64,000 bases of DNA from Liolophura sinensis. Taxonomy: Eukaryota; Mollusca; Polyplacophora; Chitonida; Chitonidae. Location: positions 36,350,108 through 36,414,107 of the forward strand of contig NC_088304.1 in NCBI RefSeq assembly GCF_032854445.1, given 5' to 3'. Under the pieces are notes generated by a model. The model did not search any database. It was not told where the DNA came from and worked only from the letters and a program-made list of their open reading frames with translations. Positions within the stretch are counted from its first letter, which is position 1; each line of letters begins with the position of its first letter. Position numbers and translations under genes: made by a program. Of this stretch, positions 23,845 to 37,400 are shown piece after piece.

Positions 23845-24825
23845 ACAGAATTGATACTGATTGGCTGGTGTGATAGATAAACAATACAGAATTGATACTG
23901 ATTGGCTGGTGTGATAGATAAACAATACAGAATTGATACTGATTGGCTGGTGTGATAGATAAACAATACAGAATTGATACTGAATGGCTGGTGTGATAGA
24001 TAAACAATACAGAATTGATACTGATTGGCTGGTGTGATAGATAAACAATTCAGAATTGATACTGAATGGCGGGTGTGACAGATAAACAATACAGAATTGA
24101 TACTGATGGGCTGGTGTGATAGATAAACAATACAGAATTGATACTGATTGGCTGGTGTGATAGATAAACAATACAGAATTGATACTGATTGGCTGGTGTG
24201 ATAGATAAACAATACAGAATTGATACTGAATGGATGGTGTGATAGGTAAACAATACAGAATTGATACTGAATGGCTGGTGTGATAGATTAACAATACAGA
24301 ATTGATACTGATTGGCTGGTGTGATAGATAAACAATACAGAATTGATACTGATGGGCTGGTGTGATAGATAAACAATACAGAATTGATACTGATTGGCTG
24401 GTGTGATAGATAAACAATACAGAATTGATACTGAATGGCTGGTGTGATAGATAAACAATACAGAATTGATACTGATGGGCTGGTGTGATAGATAAACAAT
24501 ACAGAATTGATATTGATTGGCTGGTGTGATAGATAAACGATACATAATTGATACTGATTGGCTGGTGTGATAGATTAACAATACAGAATTGATACTGAAT
24601 GGCTGGTGTGATAGATAAACAATACAGAATTGATACTGATTGGCTGGTGTGATAGATAAACAATACAGAATTGATACTGAATGGCTGGTGTGATAGATAA
24701 ACAATACAGAATTGATACTGAATGGCTGGTGTGTAAGATAAACAATACAGAATTGATACTGATTGGCTGGTGTGATAGATAAACAATACAGAATTGATAC
24801 TGATGGGCTGGTGTGATAGATAAAC
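23845..24825. repeat. Minisatellite, 41-bp unit, about 24 copies
   Basis: The unit ACAGAATTGATACTGATTGG plus CTGGTGTGATAGATAAACAAT is 41 bp; copies start at 23845 and 23886. Variants read GATTGG, GAATGG or GATGGG at one position. The minus strand stays open over the whole array because no frame of the unit contains a stop, giving a 41-residue super-repeat. It lies between GPN1 and STK36. Confidence 0.96.
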
Positions 24826-24964
24826 AAGTCCAGGCCCTGCCTTGCCTAATCTGTTATGGCACATTTATTCAAGCATGACCCAGGCTGGAAGATTTAACTC
24901 GGGAAAGCAAGTGTCCACTGTCAACCAATCAGCATTGATTCAATTACCCTTTGTGTTTTGTGTT

Positions 24965-25190
24965 ACTGTAATTCTTCAGCTATTTCACATGTTTTGCAAG
25001 CTGTTTATTCAAGCATATTCTGAAAGCATTATTCTGTATTGAATGATAAAACCATACTTTTTGTGAAGCCTTGAAACCTGTCAGTTCAGCCAATATATAT
25101 TAGTCTCCAAAATCAAAGTAAAAATGTGCATGAATTGCACTGAAAGTTTCTGTTTCATATGCAAAAAGCTTGAGGAATTAGGGTGATGCT
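24965..25190 (+). repeat. Dispersed repeat, copy 1
   Basis: Similar along about 220 bp, same strand, to 50905-51125. Shared blocks include TATTCTGAAAGCATTATTCT, TCTCCAAAATCAAA and GAGGAATTAGGGT. It sits just upstream of the STK36 start. The origin is unknown. Confidence 0.75.
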
Positions 25191-25323
25191 TGGTTTGGGG
25201 GAAAAGCTATATTGTAGGGAGCAAAGAGGACGTGTAAATGTGAATCTTTCGTGGTTAATCATAAGTCATGCCATGTCTAAACCTAGGTGTTTTCAAGCTG
25301 GAGGGATATTATTTTTCTTTCAG

Positions 25324-25412
25324 AACACATTTCCATGACAGATGGTAAGAGTAAGAAGGGATAACAACTATTCAAAAGCCGACAGAAGACCGCACAGGTT
25401 AAACCTGTTGTC
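25324..25412 (+). promoter_or_regulatory. Probable 5' leader of the first STK36 coding exon
   Basis: A good acceptor, tttttctttcag, ends at 25323, so the coding exon probably has a spliced 5' leader. It contains a 9-codon upstream frame (ATG 25335, TAA 25362-25364) in phase with, but stopped before, the main ATG. A GATG|gtaaga at 25344 could be an alternative donor. Confidence 0.45.
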
Positions 25413-25496
25413 ATGGAAAACTACCACGTATTGGAGCTTATAGGAGAGGGCTCGTTTGGGAAGGTGTATAAAGGCAGGAAGAAATACACGGGACAG
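25413..25496 (+). CDS. STK36: STK36 exon 1 (glycine-rich loop)
   Basis: 28 codons starting [20 protein letters not shown]. This is the kinase N-terminus almost exactly as in the family, which fixes the start. Context is GTTGTCATGG. Donor CAG|gtgaac, phase 0. Confidence 0.96.
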
Positions 25497-28400
25497 GTGA
25501 ACAATCCATGCCATGATTTGAGTCAAAATTGATATATTGATGTTTTATTATTATTGTTTTTTGTGATTATTTTTTTTTATTTGCTGACAATTGTTTTTTT
25601 TTTTTGTAATTTAATAGTGAATGCAGTCTTATGTATAACTGACAAGTTTATACATGTAGTACAGTATTAGCAGTAGTTGTAATTCCTGTGTTAATTTGTG
25701 TAGGTTTTACATGTACCTGTGTTAAAGTGAAACAGGTGTATCATGATCCCTTATGTCAAGAAGATAAGAAATCAGTGCTCTTTCTATGTCTCTAGCTGTC
25801 TTGCAGTATTTCTTCACTTTCTGACCATCTTTCCCTTTTATTGTCTGCTTTCAGGTAGTGGCCTTAAAGTTCATCCCCAAAACAGGAAAAGCAGAGAAGG
25901 AACTGCGAAGTCTACGTAGAGAAATTGAGATCATGAGAGGGCTTCATCACGAAAACATCATTGAGATGTTGGACCATTTTGAGACTGATAAGGAAGTGAG
26001 TAGTGGACATAAATTTGTTAGAATTTTACTTTTTATCCAAGCTGAATTTTACCTCTTTAAACTGTGTTAAAGCTACTGAGTTAGGCTTCATCCTCATAAC
26101 TTCATGTATTGTAGTATTTCTTTACTGTCATCAAGGAGATATATGTATATATACTTTTGCGAATTTTAAAAGCTTAAGATTTAAATCCCACAGTTAAAAG
26201 TTGTGTTACATGTACTTGTCAAGCCCATCCAAACAAATAAGCAATAAACTGTATCTGTTGTGATATGTCGGAAATACAATGCACTGTTTTAAGTGATTTT
26301 AAATCACATGGACTGAGACAAGCAAGCAAACATACACAACAAAGACCATCTTGTCTTATTTTTACACAATAATCATGATATGAAGTTTTCAGTTGTTATG
26401 GCAAAGTGTATTTGTGATTATGTTACAGGTGGTTGTTGTGACTGATTATGCTGAAGGCGAATTATTTCAGATTTTGGAAGACGATGGTAGTTTACCCGAA
26501 GAGCAGGTGTGTGAACGGAAGTTCTTGGGGTTCTCTAAGAGTTCATCTTAAACCTATTTACAGGGTACCATTCACAAACTGTCACTAAGGGAAAGGGCCT
26601 ATGAACTCATGATTGGGAAAACCTTAATGCAAAACTGCATATTTTCGAAAAAAAAGTACTGTGTACTTGACAGCCAATCTAGTATTTAAGCTAGACACAT
26701 TCCTTGAATAATGAAAAAACTTGTGAATGCAGATATGTACAGTATGCGCTGTATCTTACACTGCTGAAAGTGATATATCCTGAATAAACCTCAAATTAAA
26801 CGAAGAAATAAATCTGCTTGTTTATTGCCATGAGCACAGGTGAGGTCTATTGCCTGTCAGTTGGTCTCAGCCCTCTTCTACCTGCACTCACACCGTATCC
26901 TCCACCGGGACATGAAGCCGCAGAACATTCTCCTTGGGAAGGGTGGAACTGTCAAACTCTGCGACTTTGGCTTTGCTCGATCTATGAGCTGCAACACCCT
27001 TGTGCTTACCTCTATCAAGGTACTAATAAGTCACCTTTCAGGTATATAGAATCTCCATCCTGACATAATTAAACTTTCTAAAGCAAATCTATTTTATTAG
27101 ATCCTGATACTCATCTGTTATTGCTTGGGACTTACATTTATATACACATTCTGATGCTTGTTAAACCATGGGACTGTTAAGAAATTTATTTATTTATTTG
27201 ATTGGTGTTTTACACCGTACTCAAGCATAGTTCACTTATACAAGGACGGCCAGCATTATGGTGGAGGGAAACCAAGCAGAGCCTGGGGGAAACCCACGAC
27301 CATCCGCAGGTTGGTGGCAGACCTCCCCACGTACGACTGTTAATAAAGCATAAGACTGTCAGAATACTGTGTGAAATCAGGCTGTCCTGATAAGGTTTGG
27401 GACTGTCCTTGTAAAGCCAAGAAATGTCTAGTTAAGGCCTCGGCCTTTGTAACAAAGCGTTGGATTTGGATTTTAATTCTTTTGATTGCTTGTAAAGTCC
27501 CTCATTCTTCAGTCTTGTCACTCACTGGTGTCCTGAGAGGATGTTTATATTAATATCGTTGTTACTTCATGATTGCATTGTGGAAGTGATAAAAATAGGT
27601 AAATCACAGTATTCAATTTTCTGCCTAAATAAATTTCTGTTCCATTTATTATTATTTACAGAGTTTAAACTTGCATTTAGATTTACATTATTTATTGCCT
27701 GTGTAATTAACGGATGTGCATCTTATCTGGCGCCACTCATGACATGTATGTTTTGCTGCAGGGTACACCTCTGTATATGTCCCCTGAGTTGGTGGAGGAG
27801 AAACCTTACGACCACACAGCTGATTTGTGGTAAGATGGACATAATGTTGTCAAAGCTGACTTATTCATTAGTATTTAGGCCGGTTCATACCAGAGACTTT
27901 AAAAACGGAACTTGATGCTTGGCACTCAGCACTGAGGGTTTAGAGCAAGGAAACAGGACTGTTTGACATGGTGTCAGTACAATGTGACTGGGTGGGGTGT
28001 CATGTCTGGTGTGTTTGCATGACACTTCAGTGGCGACATGGACTTGCCCTGCCTCAAGAAGACACAGTATATATACATACATACACCTTATAACTCTTCA
28101 CGTTGCTATATGACTAAACCATTGTTAATAACGACGTTAAAGCCTAAGCATACCTGTACGTACATACATACGTTATACATCAGTTTTTAGATATACATGA
28201 CTGTTGGGTTGGCCTGAAGACAAGAATAAAACAATGAAGGAGGAAAGTGCAGGCATGGGAATTTTCAATCAATCGATTTCAGACTTTTTTGTTTAAAACT
28301 TGAGAAACCAAGGGCAACTGGTTTCATCAAAACAGGTTAATGTATTTTGGAGGTATGGTAAGGTATTTTCAGATTTTCTTGAGAAACTTTTTCATGACCT

Positions 28401-31400
28401 TCAGTTCCCATGCCTGCATGTGTTACTACATATAAGTGACTGTAACACACAAATTAGTGCATGAACGTCTGTTAAAAGTAACAAATGTATTAAAAAATGA
28501 CACTGTTGTCATGCTATGCAGGAATATATTGGATGTTTATATACAGAGAAATCAGGTCTTCATATATTTCTTGGGCCTGACTGAAGAAAATGTGAATGCA
28601 ATTGCTCTACTGAAGATCCATGTTGAATGAGTCAAGTAATAAAGCACCACCAAGTTACCTCCCTTGTGGTCACTGACTCCTTTAAAAATTGCGATATTAG
28701 GATTAAGGCGTGGTTAGATGGGACCTCAGAAAATGGCTAGTGGCAAGTTTCTGAGTTAAAGCCACATTAGCTAGTTGATAACCTAGCTTTAAGGCAGATA
28801 TTAATTTTGTAAATTTATTTGGAAAGCTCAGGATGATATTTTTTTAATCCATTCGAAGGTAATTTCCTAATTCTGGTCCTGGTCCTGGTCCTAATTAAAT
28901 GTAACAGACAACTTCTTGAGCTGAAAACATCAAATTAATTGACGATCTCTCTACATTTCTATGACTCTCAAAGGCTGATATCATGTTTTATTACATTCTG
29001 TTGCCTACAAAATATTTGTCACTGTTGTCATATAACCTACATACTGCATTCTGTAATATGCGAGGTCCTACTTCTCTTAGTTTCACACCTCAGAAACTAA
29101 TCTTGTGTAACAAGGGATATCATCCAGAGCAGGCCTGTTAGTTGGTAGGGCAAACTGGGAAGATAACCTATTAAAATGGCATCTGAAGCCAGCAGTTGTG
29201 GTTACGCATATGTTTATTACTGTCATTAACAGTATCCTCTCAATGGTCAAACTGTTCCACATGTTTTAGGGCTGGGGGATGTTTCCTGTATGAGTTGTAC
29301 ATGGTCACTCACCAATTCTGCACTCAAAGCATCTTCTCATTGACCACACCGTTGTACCACATGTTTTAGGGCTGTGGGGTGTATCCTGTATGAGTGGTAC
29401 ACCGGCACTCCCCCATTCTACACTCAGAACATCTTTCCACTGACCACATACATGTACATGTAGCTGTACCACATGTTTTAGGGCTGCGGGGTGTATCCTG
29501 TATGAGTGGTACACCGGCACTCCCCCATTCTATGCTCAGAACATCTTTCCACTGACCACATACATGTACATGTAGCTGTACCACATGTTTTAGGGCTGTG
29601 GGGTGTATCCTGTGTGAGTGGTACACCGGCACTTCCCCATTCTATGCTCAGAACATCTTTCCACTGACCACATTGTTGTACCACATGTTTTAGGGCTGTG
29701 GGGTGTATCCTGTGTGAGTGGTACACCGGCACTTCCCCATTCTATGCTCAGAACATCTTTCCACTGACCACATACATGTACATGTAGCTGTACCACATGT
29801 TTTAGGACTGTGGGGTGTATCCTGTGTGAGTGGTACACCGGCACTCCCCCATTCTACACTCAGAACATCTTTCCACTGACCACATACATGTACATGTAGC
29901 TGTACCACATGTTTTAGGGCTGTGGGGTGTATCTTGTGTGAGTGGTACACCGGCACTCCCCCATTCTATGCTCAGAACATCTTTCCACTGACCACATACA
30001 TGTACATGTAGCTGTACCACATGTTTTAGGGCTGTGGGGTGTGTCCTGTATGAGTGGTACACCGGCACTGCCCCATTCTACACTCAGAACATCTTTCCAC
30101 TGACCACATACATGTACATGTAGCTGTACCACATGTTATAGGGCTGTGGGGTGTATCCTGTGTGAGTGGTACACCGGCACTCCCCCATTCTATGCTCAGA
30201 ACATCTTTCCACTGACCACATACATGTACATGTAGCTGTACCACATGTTTTAGGGCTGTGGGGTGTATCCTGTGTGAGTGGTACACCGGCACTCCCCCAT
30301 TCTACACTCAGAACATCTTTCCACTGACCACATACATGTACATGTAGCTGTACCACTTGTTTTAGGCCTGTGGGGTGTATCCTGTGTGAGTGGTACACCG
30401 GCACTCCCCCATTCTACACTCAGAACATCTTTCCACTGACCACATACATGTACATGTAGCTGTACCACATGTTATAGGGCTGTGGGGTGTATCCTGTGTG
30501 AGTGGTACACCGGCACTCCCCCATTCTACGCTCAGAACATCTTTCCACTGACCACATACATGTACATGTAGCTGTACCACATGTTTTAGGCCTGTGGGGT
30601 GTATCCTGTGTGAGTGGTACACCGGCACTCCCCCATTCTATGCTCAGAACATCTTTCCACTGACCACATACATGTACATGTAGCTGTACCACATGTTTAG
30701 GGCTGTGGGGTGTATCCTGTGTGAGTGGTACACCGGCACTTCCCCATTCTATGCTCAGAACATCTTTCCACTGACCACATACATGTACATGTAGCTGTAC
30801 CACATGTTTTAGGGCTGTGGGGTGTGTCCTGTATGAGTGGTACACCGGCACTGCCCCATTCTACACTCAGAACATGTTCTCACTAACCATACAGCTGTAC
30901 CACATGTTTAGGGGCTGTGGGGTGTATCCTGTATGAGTGGTACACCGGCACTCCTCCATTCTATGCTCAGAACATCTTTTCACTAACCACACAGCTATAC
31001 CACTTGTTTCAGGGCTGTGGGGTGTACACTGTATGAGTTGTACTCTGGCACTGCCCCATTCTATGCTCAAAGCATCTTCTCACTGATCACTCTGTTTTTA
31101 CCAAATGTTTCAGGGCTGTGCGGTGTATCCTGTATGAGTTGTTCACTGGCACCCCACCCCCATTCTACACTCCTCCATTCTACGCTCAAAGCTTCTTCTT
31201 ACTGACCACACTGTTTTTATCACGTTTCAGGGCTGTGGGGTGTAACCTGTATGAGTTGTACATGTGCACACTCTCATTCTACACCAACAGCATCTTCTCT
31301 CTGACCACACTGTTGTACCACATGTTTCAGGGCTGTGGGGTGTATCCTGTATGAGTTGAACACGGGCACTCCCCCATTCTACACTCTCCCCATTCTACAC

Positions 31401-34400
31401 TCCCCCCATTCTACACTACCCCATTGTACACTAACAACATCTTCTCACTGATCAAACTGTTGTACCACATGTTCCAGGGCTGTGGGCTGTATCCTGTATG
31501 AGTTGTACACGGGCACTCCCCCATTCTACACTAACAGCATCTTCCAGCTGGTTAGTCTGATCATCAAGGACCCTGTTAAGTGGCCTAAGACGATGACTCC
31601 TGCCTTTAAGGATTTCCTACAGGGTCTCCTCACCAAGGACAACAGGCACAGACTGGCATGGCCTGACCTTCTCCACCATCCTTTTGTATCAGAAGGTGTC
31701 AAAGGTTAGTGAGGCAAGATTGAGGTACTGAGTTACACTTATGGGGCTGTTTCACAAAGCAGCCGTAACGTTACACTGGTCGGAAGTATATGTACCAAGG
31801 TTGCGTATTAATATGCAAAGTTGTTGTGATGAGAACCTGCGGATGGTCGTGGGTTTCCCCCGGGCTCTGCCCGGTTTCCTCCCACCATAATGCTGGCCGC
31901 CGTTGTATAAGTGAAATATTCTTTAGTTCGGCATAAAACACCAGTCAGATAAATAAATAAATAAATGTTGTGATGGCATGTACGCTGGCATAACATTATG
32001 ACGCCTTTGAGGAAGACGCCCCAGTTTTCTAATTTGATATACAGCTGTTATCAGCTTTAATTTCCATGCACGTCTGTGAAGGGTGATGCTACACAAGGAA
32101 TATATCACCTTAATATTTCAATTCCATTGTGAGTATTGGGCAAAATGCCATTCAGATAAATAAATGTATTTGGATTGTGTTTTGGACACGATTCCCAGAA
32201 CCAAATCCAGGTTTTTTGCTTCTTTAGATGTAACTCTAAGTCAGAATTTCTGTCAGGTACAAGTTTGACTAACTCACTATCCAAATAAGGAAATGTCAGT
32301 CGTTTAGGCAGGGAAATGTAAAGTACAGTATGTACTAGGATGATGGGCCATGGTTTACTGTGGAGGTTCTTGTGATCTCCATTAAGCCACCAACAGCTGT
32401 AATTTTAAAAAATATTTAAAAATTCCTGAATTTTGCATTGAACACCAAGAAATAAATGAAAACAGGTAAGCCGATGAGAATGTGGTCACGTTAATACATG
32501 TATTGGAGTGAGATGGGAAGTTTTGTTGGGTGTTTACTGTGTATTTTTGCAAAAATTATATTGAAATACACCTTTGTGGGGAAGTGCTGAGGCATAGGAC
32601 TGTATCCAGTCAGACAGTTTCCTTCACTTCCACCCTGATGAAAGGATATGTGAAAAGAAATGCTAAAACAAAGATTATTGTTATTTGGGAAATTAACAAA
32701 ATTACACAAAAATTTTTGAATTTTTGTAATTTATGTCTCAAAATTACACCTGTATAAATTTATTTGTTGGAGAAATATTTTCTATTAGTTATCGAAAGTC
32801 TTCACAGATGATATGAACAGTAATCTGAATGGCTTTATTGCGTGACTAGCTTAGCATCCTCTTTTCATACACCCTCACCACTAGACTCACATTTGTCCAT
32901 TTTTGTGGTTGTCATGGTAACTTGATAGCCATTTTACTTATATATACTATATACATACATGTAGGTATGATTTTGTCTCTGGGCTATAACTCCAACCCTT
33001 TTTTGCATAGACTTTAATTTTTGGTGGATATGTAGATACATATATGACGATGTGTCGCGACTCACAATTGTCCATTAGGGCTATAACCCTAACTGGTGTT
33101 TCATGTACAGTTTTAATATTTGATGGATACGTACATACACAGATGACGATGTGTCGCAACTCACAGTTGTCCATTAGGGCTATAACCCTAACTGGTGTTT
33201 TATGTACAGTTTTAATATTTGGTGGATACATAAATACACAGATGACGATGTGTCATGACTCACAGTTGTCCATTAGGGCTATAACCCTAACTGGTGTTTT
33301 ATGTACAGTTTTAATATTTGGTGGATACATAAATACACAGATGATGATGTGTCGCGACTCACAATTGTCCATTAGGGCTATGACCTTAACTGGTGTTTTA
33401 TGTACAGTTTTAATATTTGGTGGATACATACAGACACAGATGACGATGTGTCACGATTCACATTTGTCTATTAGGGCTATGACTCTAACTGGTGTTTTAT
33501 ATACAGTTTTAATATTTGGTGGATACATACAGACACAGATGACGATGTGTCACGACTCACATTTGTCTATTAGGGCTATAACCCTAACTGGTGTTTTATG
33601 TACAGTTTTAATACTTGATGGATACATACAGACACAGATGACGATGTGTCGTGACTCACAATTGTCCATTAGGGCTATAACCCTAACTGGTGTTTCATGT
33701 ACAGTTTTAATATTTGATGGATACGTACATACACAGATGACGATGTGTCGCAACTCACAGTTGTCCATTAGGGCTATAGCCCTAACTGGTGTTTTATGTA
33801 CAGTTTTAATATTTGGTGGATACATAAATACACAGATGATGATGTGTCGCGACTCACAATTGTCCATTAGGGCTATGACCCTAACTGGTGTTTTATGTAC
33901 AGTTTTAATATTTGGTGGATACATACAGACACAGATGACGATGTGTCACGACTCACAGTTGTCCATTAGGGCTATAACCCTAACTGGTGTTTTATATACA
34001 GTTTTAATACTTGATGGATACATACAGACACAGATGACGATGTGTCGTGACTCACAGTTGTCCATTAGGGCTATAACCCTAACTGGTGTTTTATGTACAG
34101 TTTTAATATTTGGTGGATACATAAATACACAGATGATGATGTGTCGTGACTCACAATTGTCCATTAGGGCTATGACCCTAACTGGTGTTTTATGTACAGT
34201 TTTAATATTTGGTGGATACATACAGACACAGATGACGATGTGTCACGACTCACATTTGTCTATTAGGGCTATGACTCTAACTGGTGTTTTATGTACAGTT
34301 TTAATATTTGGTGGATACATACATACACAGATGACGATGTGTCACGACTCACATTTGTCTATTAGGCCTATAACCCTAACTGGTGTTTTATATACAGTTT

Positions 34401-37400
34401 TAATACTTGATGGATACATACAGACACAGATGACGATGTGTCGTGACTCACAGTTGTCCATTAGGGCTATAACCCTAACTGGTGTTTTATGTACAGTTTT
34501 AATTTTTGGTGGATATGTAGATACATATATGACGATGTGTCGCGACTCACAATTGTCCATTAGGGCTATGACCCTAACTGGTGTTTTATATACAGTTTTA
34601 ATACTTGATGGATACATACAGACACAGATGACGATGTGTCGTGACTCACAATTGTCCATTAGGGCTATAACCCTAACTGGTGTTTCATGTACAGTTTTAA
34701 TATTTGATGGATACGTACATACACAGATGACGATGTGTCGCAACTCACAGTTGTCCATTAGGGCTATAACCCTAACTGGTGTTTTATGTACAGTTTTAAT
34801 ATTTGGTGGATACATAAATACACAGATGATGATGTGTCGTGACTCACAATTGTCCATTAGGGCTATGACCCTAACTGGTGTTTTATGTACAGTTTTAATA
34901 TTTGGTGGATACATACAGACACAGATGACGATGTGTCACGACTCACAGTTGTCCATTAGGGCTATAACCCTAACTGGTGTTTTATATACAGTTTTAATAC
35001 TTGATGGATACATACAGACACAGATGACGATGTGTCGTGACTCACAGTTGTCCATTAGGGCTATAGCCCTAACTGGTGTTTTATGTACAGTTTTAATATT
35101 TGGTGGATACATAAATACACAGATGATGATGTGTCGCGACTCACAATTGTCCATTAGGGCTATGACCCTAACTGGTGTTTTATGTACAGTTTTAATATTT
35201 GGTGGATACATACAGACACAGATGACAATGTGTCACGACTCACATTTGTCTATTAGGGCTATGACTCTAACTGGTGTTTTATATACAGTTTTAATATTTG
35301 GTGGATACATACAGACACAGATGACGATGTGTCACGACTCACATTTGTCTACTAGGGCTATAACCCTAACTGGTGTTTTATATACAGTTTTAATATTTGA
35401 TGGATACATACAGACACAGATGACGATGTGTCGTGACTCACAGTTGTCCATTAGGGCTATAACCCTAACTGGTGTTTTATGTACAGTTTTAATATTTGGT
35501 GGATACATAAATACACAGATGATGATGTGTCGCGACTCACAATTGTCCATTAGGGCTATGACCCTAACTGGTGTTTTATGTACAGTTTTAATATTTGGTG
35601 GATACATACAGACACAGATGACGATGTGTCACGACTCACAGTTGTCCATTAGGGCTATAACCCTAACTGGTGTTTTATATACAGTTTTAATACTTGATGG
35701 ATACATACAGACACAGATGACGATGTGTCGTGACTCACAGTTGTCCATTAGGGCTATAACCCTAACTGGTGTTTTATGTACAGTTTTAATATTTGGTGGA
35801 TACATAAATACACAGATGATGATGTGTCGTGACTCACAATTGTCCATTAGGGCTATGACCCTAACTGGTGTTTTATGTACAGTTTTAATATTTGGTGGAT
35901 ACATACAGACACAGATGACGATGTGTCACGACTCACATTTGTCTATTAGGGCTATGACTCTAACTGGTGTTTTATGTACAGTTTTAATATTTGGTGGATA
36001 CATACATACACAGATGACGATGTGTCACGACTCACATTTGTCTATTAGGCCTATAACCCTAACTGGTGTTTTATATACAGTTTTAATACTTGATGGATAC
36101 ATACAGACACAGATGACGATGTGTCGTGACTCACAGTTGTCCATTAGGGCTATAACCCTAACTGGTGTTTTATGTACAGTTTTAATTTTTGGTGGATATG
36201 TAGATACATATATGACGATGTGTCGCGACTCACAATTGTCCATTAGGGCTATGACCCTAACTGGTGTTTTATATACAGTTTTAATACTTGATGGATACAT
36301 ACAGACACAGATGACGATGTGTCGTGACTCACAATTGTCCATTAGGGCTATAACCCTAACTGGTGTTTCATGTACAGTTTTAATATTTGATGGATACGTA
36401 CATACACAGATGACGATGTGTCGCAACTCACAGTTGTCCATTAGGGCTATAACCCTAACTGGTGTTTTATGTACAGTTTTAATATTTGGTGGATACATAA
36501 ATACACAGATGATGATGTGTCGTGACTCACAATTGTCCATTAGGGCTATGACCCTAACTGGTGTTTTATGTACAGTTTTAATATTTGGTGGATACATACA
36601 GACACAGATGACGATGTGTCACGACTCACAGTTGTCCATTAGGGCTATAACCCTAACTGGTGTTTTATATACAGTTTTAATACTTGATGGATACATACAG
36701 ACACAGATGACGATGTGTCGTGACTCACAGTTGTCCATTAGGGCTATAGCCCTAACTGGTGTTTTATGTACAGTTTTAATATTTGGTGGATACATAAATA
36801 CACAGATGATGATGTGTCGCGACTCACAATTGTCCATTAGGGCTATGACCCTAACTGGTGTTTTATGTACAGTTTTAATATTTGGTGGATACATACAGAC
36901 ACAGATGACAATGTGTCACGACTCACATTTGTCTATTAGGGCTATGACTCTAACTGATGTTTTATATACAGTTTTAATATTTGGTGGATACATACAGACA
37001 CAGATGACGATGTGTCACGACTCACATTTGTCTACTAGGGCTATAACCCTAACTGGTGTTTTATATACAGTTTTAATATTTGATGGATACATACAGACAC
37101 AGATGACGATGTGTCGTGACTCACAGTTGTCCATTAGGGCTATAACCCTAACTGGTGTTTTATGTACAGTTTTAATATTTGGTGGATACATAAATACACA
37201 GATGATGATGTGTCGCGACTCACAATTGTCCATTAGGGCTATGACCCTAACTGGTGTTTTATGTACAGTTTTAATATTTGGTGGATACATACAGACACAG
37301 ATGACGATGTGTCACAACTCACATTTGTCTATTAGGGCTATGACTCTAACTGGTGTTTTATATACAGTTTTAATATTTGGTGGATACATACATACACAGA

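Noticed and set aside
23785-24864. 359-codon minus-strand frame
   Set aside because: 41-bp array open in all three phases of the unit; low-complexity and no domain.
32491-32757. Overlapping 70-75-codon frames on both strands downstream of exon 6
   Set aside because: No similarity recognised and no splice sites in phase with STK36.
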